NCBI GenBank assembly: GCA_025358515.1
Contig: JANYJG010000076.1
Span: 1 to 35,517, forward strand
From: Chloroflexota bacterium
GTDB taxonomy: Bacteria; Chloroflexota; Limnocylindria; Limnocylindrales; CSP1-4
Reading direction: 5' to 3'
Length of the DNA: 35,517 nt
In this document: positions 26,407 to 32,265 of the stretch, in pieces
Layout: each line of letters begins with the position of its first letter
Numbering within the stretch: position 1 is the first letter of the stretch
Made by a program: the position numbers and the translations under genes
Notes under the pieces: model-generated
Told to the model about the DNA's origin: nothing
The model's input: only the letters and a program-made list of their open reading frames with translations
Database searches by the model: none

Positions 26407-27303
26407 ATGCGAAGCTCCATCGCCCAGCGGATTTTGGACGTCCTGCCGATCGTCGGCATCGTCGGTCTGGCCCTGGCGGGAGTGTTCGTGGCGATGACCC
26501 TCCTAGTTTCTGCGGTTCCCAGCGACGCTTCGCCGGTACCACCGAGCGCGATTGCCGCCGGATCGCCGACGAATGTCCCGGAACTAACGCTCCCTCCGGC
26601 ACAGCCGACCGCAACTCCCACTCCGGGTGTAACCGTCGTGCTCCCGCCTAATGCTCCGGCCATCCGGAAGGGCGTTGCCCAGGCCAAGGATCCGCGAGGG
26701 GTGTGGTCCGCGGTCCTGTACTACCCGCAGTTCGCGCCGTCGAGTACGCCGCTGGCCGATGCCATGAATGCGGAAATCGCCTCCGAAGTGCAGGATCGCC
26801 TAGCCCAGTGGCAGGTCGGTCCCGCTGCGGTGAAATCGGGTTCGGGCAAGGTCAACCAGCTCACGGGCAACTTCTTCGTCGAGATGGTTTCGCCCACGCT
26901 CGCCAGCTTCTCGTTGACCTGGGTCGACAACGTCTCAGAAACCGCTCCCACGACGAACATCGAGACGATCACCTACGACCTAGGGACCGGGTCGCGGATG
27001 GGGCTGGCCGATGTCTTCGCCGACACGGGTGGGGCGCTGGCGATCATGTCCGATCGATCTAGGACCTTCCTGGCGACTTACCTCGGGAGCCATTACGACC
27101 CGGCCACGGTGGAGTCGGGCACGTCGCCTTCGCCGTCCAACTTCTCCAATTGGTCCCTGACGACGGCCGGCTTCAAGGTCACCTTCTCCGAATATCAGGT
27201 CGCGCCGTATGCCGATGGGAGGCCGGTCGTGGTCGTGCCCTGGTCGGCCTTCGAGGGCGTGATCGCGGCGTCGGGGCCGGTTGCGAAGCTGGCCGGGCAC
27301 TAA
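26407..27303 (+). CDS. DUF3298/RsiV-like membrane-anchored protein
   Basis: From ATG 26407 the protein has 298 residues; a start at 26371 would precede the -10 box. A transmembrane helix (about 16-38) is followed by a Pro/Thr/Ala linker (about 40-80) and an extracellular domain. This domain has VWSAVLYYPQFAP, FFVEMVSPTLASFSLTW, then YDLGTGSRMGLADVFADTGG and FKVTFSEYQVAPYADGRP. The last two segments are the DUF3298 core. It is a paralog of the lipoprotein at 14404, but is anchored by a helix rather than a lipid. The role is unknown: it may be an anti-sigma-like or sensing domain, or another exported protein. It is divergent from the small GWR-motif gene. Confidence 0.75.
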   Translation: MRSSIAQRILDVLPIVGIVGLALAGVFVAMTLLVSAVPSDASPVPPSAIAAGSPTNVPELTLPPAQPTATPTPGVTVVLPPNAPAIRKGVAQAKDPRGVWSAVLYYPQFAPSSTPLADAMNAEIASEVQDRLAQWQVGPAAVKSGSGKVNQLTGNFFVEMVSPTLASFSLTWVDNVSETAPTTNIETITYDLGTGSRMGLADVFADTGGALAIMSDRSRTFLATYLGSHYDPATVESGTSPSPSNFSNWSLTTAGFKVTFSEYQVAPYADGRPVVVVPWSAFEGVIAASGPVAKLAGH

Positions 27304-27350
27304 CCCGGCGCCGGCCAGCGTCAACGGCGACATAAGGTCCTTCCCGTCGG

Positions 27351-27356
27351 TAGACT
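27351..27356 (+). promoter_or_regulatory. Candidate -10 box of the ferredoxin-NADP+ reductase gene
   Basis: TAGACT with a weak GCGACA (27327-27332) 18 bases upstream. The leader would be about 60 nt, and GGAGAG (27412-27417) serves the ATG. Confidence 0.45.
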
Positions 27357-27422
27357 TGGGCGCGCGGACGTACCGTCGAGGCAGACAGGACCCGGCCCGC
27401 AGCCGGCGCATCGGAGAGCAGC

Positions 27423-28346
27423 ATGGCGGCCGAGTACAACGCAACTGTGTCGAGTCGGGTGGAAGTCGCACCCGGCCTGGTCATCATGCGAGTCGTCCCG
27501 GACAAGCTGCCGTTCGAGTTCAAGGCCGGCCAGTATGTCGTACTGGGTCTGAAGGCCTCCGAGCCGCGTATCGATGAATCCGACCCGGACGCCCCGAGCG
27601 TCGAAGCCGGCGGCCACATCTACGCTCCCGCGGCAAGGGTTGTCGCCACCGAGATCGCGGGCACTGCCGAAAGCCGCGCTGCAGTGGACGCCCAGGCCGC
27701 TTCGGTCGCTCGAGCCTCCGCCGACCCCGAACGCATGATCCGCCGCGCCTATTCCATCGCCTCGGAGAGCCGCTCAGACGAGTACCTGGAGTTTTATCTG
27801 ACCGTGGTCTTAAGTGGTGACCTGACGCCCCGTCTGTTCAAACTCAAGGTCAAGGATCGGGTCTACGTGGGGCCCAAGGCAGTCGGCGTCTTCACTCTGG
27901 ACAAGGCCGTTGGCAAGCACATCCTGATGATCGGGACCGGCACCGGCCTGGCGCCGTACATGTCGATGCTACGCAGCGAGTTGGTCTGTAATGGGCCGCG
28001 CCAGTTCGTGGTCGTACACGGCGCCCGCTTCTCGTGGGACCTGGGCTATCGCACCGAGCTGACCGGCCTGGCCCGGCACTGCCCTAACTTCCACTACATT
28101 CCAGTGATCACTCGGCCCCAGGAAGACGTGACCTGGAAAGGCAAGAGCGGCTACCTCCAGAACTTGATCGCCTCGGGCGCGATCGAGGAGGCAACCAGCC
28201 TGCCGCTTACGCCGGACCACTTCGACATCTTCCTGTGCGGCAACCCCGGCATGATCGAGACGGTTATCGGCTGGGCCGAGGCCCGCGGCTTCACCCGCGA
28301 TAAGGGCCACGATATCGGCACTCTCCACACGGAGGAATACTGGTAG
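27423..28346 (+). CDS. fpr: Ferredoxin-NADP+ reductase
   Basis: A 307-residue flavoprotein that moves electrons between NADPH and ferredoxin or flavodoxin. The FAD site has RRAYSIAS from Arg107 (the RxYS motif). The NADP site has GTGTGLAPYMSML from Gly171 and CGNPGMIE from Cys272. The C-terminus EEYW ends in Trp, as in the bacterial Fpr subclass. Between the first FAD-domain strands (GQYVVLGL, about 36-43) and RRAYS lies an extra acidic and Ala-rich segment of about 55 residues (46-104), absent from typical Fpr proteins of about 250 residues. Its role is unclear. The gene has its own promoter and is followed by the trp promoter. Confidence 0.9.
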   Translation: MAAEYNATVSSRVEVAPGLVIMRVVPDKLPFEFKAGQYVVLGLKASEPRIDESDPDAPSVEAGGHIYAPAARVVATEIAGTAESRAAVDAQAASVARASADPERMIRRAYSIASESRSDEYLEFYLTVVLSGDLTPRLFKLKVKDRVYVGPKAVGVFTLDKAVGKHILMIGTGTGLAPYMSMLRSELVCNGPRQFVVVHGARFSWDLGYRTELTGLARHCPNFHYIPVITRPQEDVTWKGKSGYLQNLIASGAIEEATSLPLTPDHFDIFLCGNPGMIETVIGWAEARGFTRDKGHDIGTLHTEEYW

Positions 28347-28372
28347 GGGTCCCTCACCTTGCGCGACGCCAT

Positions 28373-28402
28373 TTGACACCCTGCCGCCGTTCGCCCTAGA
28401 CT
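28373..28402 (+). promoter_or_regulatory. Promoter of the trp operon
   Basis: TTGACA (28373-28378), an 18-base spacer and TAGACT (28397-28402). A strong sigma-70-type promoter 27 bases after the fpr stop. Transcription would begin near 28409, just before the T-box leader. Confidence 0.75.
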
Positions 28403-28408
28403 CCCGCC

Positions 28409-28742
28409 ACATTACGAATACGGGCGATGATCGGGACGAGTACCTCCCGTCTGCCGAAACAGAGACCCAGCGGTTGGTGGAAGCTGGGACGGCGACAGGA
28501 GTGAATGGCCCCGTGAGCCTCCGGACCAAACCGCGAACTTCCAGGGTTCGCCAGTAGGCTCCGGCGCAAAGCGCCAGCGATAAAGGGCAGCACCGATCGG
28601 CGGGAGTCGCGCCGGCAGGAGCGGGAAACCGCGCCGGAGCCGCAACGCGAGAGCCCGGCCCGTCGGCCAAGAGAGCGGCATCGCCGAATGTGGGTGGCAC
28701 CGCGGAAGGATTGGCCTTTCGTCCCTGACGAAGGGTCTTTTT
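28409..28742 (+). promoter_or_regulatory. T-box riboswitch, probable tRNA-Trp sensor
   Basis: The hallmark T-box sequence GGGTGGCACCGCGG is at 28692-28705, followed by CGTCCCT in the terminator arm. Upstream, stem I shows an AGAGA bulge motif and a GGTGGAAGC apical motif (28470-28500 region), as in transcriptional T-boxes. CTCCCGTC and GACAGGAG can pair, with one mismatch. They enclose a specifier loop with AGTA on the 5' side and GTGAATGGC on the 3' side, and TGG at 28506-28508 is the likely Trp specifier. Uncharged tRNA-Trp would pair with the bulge and favour antitermination. The specifier choice is inference, but the trpE context supports it. Confidence 0.9.
28715..28742 (+). terminator. 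T-box-controlled intrinsic terminator
   Basis: CCTTTCGTC (28715-28723) pairs with GACGAAGGG (28727-28735) across a 3-base loop, with one G-U pair, followed by TCTTTTT (28736-28742). It is the clearest T-run terminator in the window, and it ends 48 bases before trpE. Confidence 0.88.
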
Positions 28743-28790
28743 GATTCCCCGCCACCCGCGGGGCCGGGGCACGAGAAAGGCAACACGGCG

Positions 28791-30512
28791 ATGGCATCAA
28801 CCGATCCGCTCAGTCTCGGCGAGGTCCGGCGCTTGTCCGGTTCCGCCGATACCATCCTGCTGACCGCAACCCGGAACGCGGATCTGGAGACGCCGATGAG
28901 CGCCTTCATGCGCTTCGACGACGGCGGCCCGGCCTTCCTGCTGGAGTCCGTCGAGGGCGGCGAGCGGCTGGGCCGCTACTCGTTCATGGGCGTGGGCCCA
29001 CGCCGGCTGCTGACGGTCCGTGACGGCATGGCCACGATCCAGACCCGGCCCGTCGGCGTGACCGACTTCTGCCCCGACCTCCCAACTGAGACGATCCCTG
29101 GCCCGGATCCACTGGTGGCGCTCCGCCGCTTCCTTCCTAAGCGCCGCATCCTTCCCAACGAGGACATTCCGCGGTTCCCCGGCGGCGCGGTCGGCGCCCT
29201 GTCGTACGACGCCGCAGCCTGCTTCGAGCCCAGCGTTCCACTGCCGGACCGAGACCCCGTCGGCGTGCCAATGGCCGCGTTCCAGGAGACGGATCTGGTC
29301 CTGGTTTTCGATCATCTGACCCACACCCTCTCTGCCGTTGCGGCTCTGCATGTGGAGACATCCGACCTGGAAGGCCGATACGCCATCGCCGAGCGGGCCA
29401 TCTTCGAGGCGCTCGAACGAACGGGTCGACCGACCGAACTCGAGATGGCGAGCCTGACCCGGCGCAGCCAGGCCGGAACGCTCGACGGTGCAGCAGCCGC
29501 CGGTGCCGTGGCCCCCGACGAGAGGGGCGGCCCGGGGCTTACGCAAATCGAAGTCAGCATGGAGCGGGACGAGTACGAATCGGCCGTTCGGACGGCCAAG
29601 GAGGCAATCGCGGCCGGCGAGGCGATCCAGATAGTCGTGGCCCGTCGCCAGACCTTCGAGCGCCCCGTCATCGATGGCGCGCCGCTCGATGCCGTCGAGG
29701 TGTACCGCGCTCTCCGCCGTGTGAACCCCAGCCCATACCTCTTCTTCGTCCGGATGCCGGAATTCTCCGTCGTCGGGGCGAGCCCGGAGCTGTTGGTTCG
29801 CGTTGAAGGCGATCGTATTACCACTCACCCGATCGCCGGCACGCGGCCCCGCGGCGCTACCCCGGCCGAGGACGACGCCCTGGCCAATGCCCTGGAGCGC
29901 GATCCAAAGGAAAGGGCCGAGCACGTGATGCTCGTGGACCTGGGCCGAAACGACCTCGGCCGCGTGGCCCGGGCCGGCACGGTGGCCGTGACCAAGTACA
30001 TGGCAGTCGAGCGCTACAGCCACGTCCTGCACCTGGTGAGCAACGTGGAAGCGCGACTCAAGCCCGGTCTGGACGCTCTCGACGCCTTGCGCAGCATCTT
30101 CCCGGCCGGAACGCTCTCGGGCGCGCCCAAGATTCGGGCCATGCAACTCATCGCCGAGGCGGAGCGCGAGCGGCGCGGTCTGTACGGCGGTGCCGTCGGC
30201 TACCTTGGCTACGACGGCAACCTCGACACCGCCATCACGATCCGATCCGCGGTCATCAAGGGCGACCTGATTCACGCCACCGTCGGCGCCGGCATCGTTG
30301 CCCATTCCGTTCCCGAGCGCGAGTTCGAGGAGACGGAACACAAGGCCGGCGCGATGAAACGCTCCCTGGAGATGGCGATTGCCGAAGCCCGGGGAGAGGC
30401 AGGCACTCACTCGGATGGGGCCGCTCGAGTGGCGGTTGGCGTGGCGGTTGGCGTGGCGGCCGGCGACGTGGCGGGCCGGCCCGGCGCAGCCCCAACGGAG
30501 ACGTCCCGATGA
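28791..30512 (+). CDS. trpE: Anthranilate synthase component I
   Basis: Converts chorismate to anthranilate with ammonia delivered by TrpG. Length is 573 residues, about 50-70 longer than usual because of a C-terminal tail. The N-terminal feedback site includes FLLESVEGGERLGRYSF (about 43-60), with the LLES motif used to bind tryptophan. The C-terminal chorismate-binding domain has NPSPYLFFVRMPEFSVVGAS, then HPIAGTRPRG, DLGRNDLGRVA and FPAGTLSGAPKIRAM. The tail (about 545-573) has three 4-residue repeats of VAVG/VAAG type, encoded by a 12-bp tandem repeat. ATG 28791 follows the T-box leader. The stop overlaps trpG by ATGA. Confidence 0.96.
   Translation: MASTDPLSLGEVRRLSGSADTILLTATRNADLETPMSAFMRFDDGGPAFLLESVEGGERLGRYSFMGVGPRRLLTVRDGMATIQTRPVGVTDFCPDLPTETIPGPDPLVALRRFLPKRRILPNEDIPRFPGGAVGALSYDAAACFEPSVPLPDRDPVGVPMAAFQETDLVLVFDHLTHTLSAVAALHVETSDLEGRYAIAERAIFEALERTGRPTELEMASLTRRSQAGTLDGAAAAGAVAPDERGGPGLTQIEVSMERDEYESAVRTAKEAIAAGEAIQIVVARRQTFERPVIDGAPLDAVEVYRALRRVNPSPYLFFVRMPEFSVVGASPELLVRVEGDRITTHPIAGTRPRGATPAEDDALANALERDPKERAEHVMLVDLGRNDLGRVARAGTVAVTKYMAVERYSHVLHLVSNVEARLKPGLDALDALRSIFPAGTLSGAPKIRAMQLIAEAERERRGLYGGAVGYLGYDGNLDTAITIRSAVIKGDLIHATVGAGIVAHSVPEREFEETEHKAGAMKRSLEMAIAEARGEAGTHSDGAARVAVGVAVGVAAGDVAGRPGAAPTETSR
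30429..30464 (+). repeat. 12-bp tandem repeat, three copies, at the 3' end of trpE
   Basis: gtggcggttggc at 30429-30440 and 30441-30452, then gtggcggccggc at 30453-30464. It encodes V-A-V/A-G repeats in the extra C-terminal tail. Confidence 0.9.
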
Positions 30513-31192
30513 TCCTCATGATCGACAACTACGACTCGTTCACGTTCAACCTGGTCCAGGCTCTGGAGGCGACCGGCGCCGACGTCCGCGTGGTGCGCAA
30601 CGATGCCATCGACCGCGCCGGCATCGAAGCCCTGGCGGCCGACCCGACGGCCAACCTGCGCGGCATCATCATTTCGCCCGGGCCCGGCGACCCGGACTCG
30701 GCGGGCGTCTCGATGGACGCCGTCCGCGTTGCGCTGGACCGCAAGATCCCGCTCCTGGGCGTGTGCCTGGGAATGCAGGCCATGGGCCAGGCTCTGGGGG
30801 CGCAGATCCGGCGAGCGCCGACGCTCGTCCACGGCGAGGCATCCAGTGTTCGCCACGACGGCAAGGGTCTGCTTGCAGGTATGCCCAACCCGTTCATGGC
30901 CGCCCGATACCACTCCCTCAGCGTGGCCCCGGAAACCCTACCGGCGGACGTGATCGTCACGGCCCGCACCGAGGAGGACTACGTGGTCATGGGAATTCGG
31001 CACCTCAATGCGCCTATCGAGGGCGTTCAATACCACCCCGAATCCGTTCTAACGCCGCAAGGCCCGCACCTCCTTGCCAACTTCCTGCGCCTGGCGGGCG
31101 AGGGCGGGGCAGCCGTGCTGGATCACGCGTCGGGCTCATTCGCGCTGGCCGGGCTGGCCGGTCTGGCCGGTCGCGCGGAGGTCGTCCGATGA
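30509..31192 (+). CDS. trpG: Anthranilate synthase component II (glutamine amidotransferase)
   Basis: Supplies ammonia from glutamine to TrpE; in some bacteria the same protein also serves PabB. It has 227 residues. The start DNYDSFTFNLVQAL is typical. Nucleophile Cys86 is in GVCLGMQAMGQ, and His176-Glu178 in the HPES motif complete the triad. The C-terminus carries an extra GLAGLAG stretch encoded by three copies of a 9-bp unit (31145-31171). It overlaps both trpE and trpD by 4 nt, so it belongs to the trp transcript. Use also in folate synthesis cannot be excluded. Confidence 0.95.
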   Translation: MILMIDNYDSFTFNLVQALEATGADVRVVRNDAIDRAGIEALAADPTANLRGIIISPGPGDPDSAGVSMDAVRVALDRKIPLLGVCLGMQAMGQALGAQIRRAPTLVHGEASSVRHDGKGLLAGMPNPFMAARYHSLSVAPETLPADVIVTARTEEDYVVMGIRHLNAPIEGVQYHPESVLTPQGPHLLANFLRLAGEGGAAVLDHASGSFALAGLAGLAGRAEVVR

Positions 31193-32265
31193 GCGAGTTG
31201 GTGAAGCACGCCCTGGCCGCAATCATCGAGGGCAAGCTGCTCTCGATGGAGGAGGCCCGTGCGGCCATGGGTTCCGTGATGGACGGCGAGGCCACGCCTG
31301 CACAACTGGCGGCGATGCTCGTGGCCCTGCGGATGCGAGGCGAGACGGTCGGGGAACTGGCGGGTTTTGCCTCGGCTATGCGTGAACGCGTCGTGCGCGT
31401 CCAAGCGCCGGACGACGCCATCGATACGTGCGGCACCGGGGGCGACCACAGCGGCACATTCAACATCTCCACCGCAGCGGCGCTAGTCATCGCCGCCGGT
31501 GGCGTTCCGGTGGCCAAGCACGGGAATCGGGCCGTAACCTCCGCCTGCGGTTCCGCGGACGTCCTCGAAGCGCTCGGGGTCCGAACCGACCAGGACCCGC
31601 AGGAAGCGGCTCAGGCGTTGGGTACGGACGGCTTCGCGTTCCTCTTTGCCCCCGGCTATCACCCGGCGATGAAGCATGCCGGCCCGACTCGCCGAGAGAT
31701 CGGTGTGCGCACCGCATTCAACCTGCTCGGCCCGATAACGAACCCGGCCGGCGCGCGGCGTCAAGTCGTGGGTGTCGGCGACGCCGCCGCGGCCCCACGT
31801 CTGGCGGAGGTCCTGCGGCTGCTCGGGGCCGAGCGAGCCCTGGTCGTCCACGGGGACGGCATCGACGAGTTGCCGCTGGACGGCACCGGCGTCCTTTACG
31901 ACGTCACTCCATCCGGCGTCACGCGGCATGCGGTCGTGGCCGCGGATCTGGGATTGACCCCGGCGCCGATGTCCGCACTCAAGGGCGGCGGGCCGGCCGA
32001 GAACGCCGCCGCTATCGAGGCAATCCTGGGCGGTAGACACGGTCCGGGTCGCGACGTGGTTCTGCTCAACGCCGCGGCAGGTTTCCTGGTTGCGGGTCGG
32101 GCTTCAGGGTTGAGGGAGGGTTTGAGGCTGGCCGCCGCGGCGATCGACGGCGGCTCGGCAACGGCGCTGCTGACCAGGCTGCGCGGGGCGAAGATCGCCA
32201 ACGACGCGACCCAGGCCCAGCCGGCCGCACCGGACACTCGAGCGACGGAGGCCACACCGGCATGA
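31189..32265 (+). CDS. trpD: Anthranilate phosphoribosyltransferase
   Basis: Joins anthranilate and PRPP to make phosphoribosyl-anthranilate. It has 358 residues from ATG 31189, which overlaps the trpG stop. The open frame extends upstream, but that part covers trpG in another frame and is not used. DTCGTGGDHSGTFNISTAAA holds the PRPP-binding glycine motif. KHGNRAVTSACGSADVLEAL is the second conserved segment. NLLGPITNPAGA and a VVHGDGIDEL metal/anthranilate region follow. The Ala/Thr/Pro-rich tail (about 338-358) is nonconserved. The stop overlaps trpCFB by ATGA. Confidence 0.96.
   Translation: MSELVKHALAAIIEGKLLSMEEARAAMGSVMDGEATPAQLAAMLVALRMRGETVGELAGFASAMRERVVRVQAPDDAIDTCGTGGDHSGTFNISTAAALVIAAGGVPVAKHGNRAVTSACGSADVLEALGVRTDQDPQEAAQALGTDGFAFLFAPGYHPAMKHAGPTRREIGVRTAFNLLGPITNPAGARRQVVGVGDAAAAPRLAEVLRLLGAERALVVHGDGIDELPLDGTGVLYDVTPSGVTRHAVVAADLGLTPAPMSALKGGGPAENAAAIEAILGGRHGPGRDVVLLNAAAGFLVAGRASGLREGLRLAAAAIDGGSATALLTRLRGAKIANDATQAQPAAPDTRATEATPA

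Noticed and set aside
28797-30410. 537-codon open frame on the minus strand
   Set aside because: It is fully antisense to trpE, has no recognisable domain, and arises from GC-rich codon bias; trpE has intact motifs.
30379-31188. Upstream extension of the trpD frame
   Set aside because: It lies over trpE and trpG in another frame and is Arg/Pro-rich; the ATG overlapping the trpG stop is the real start.
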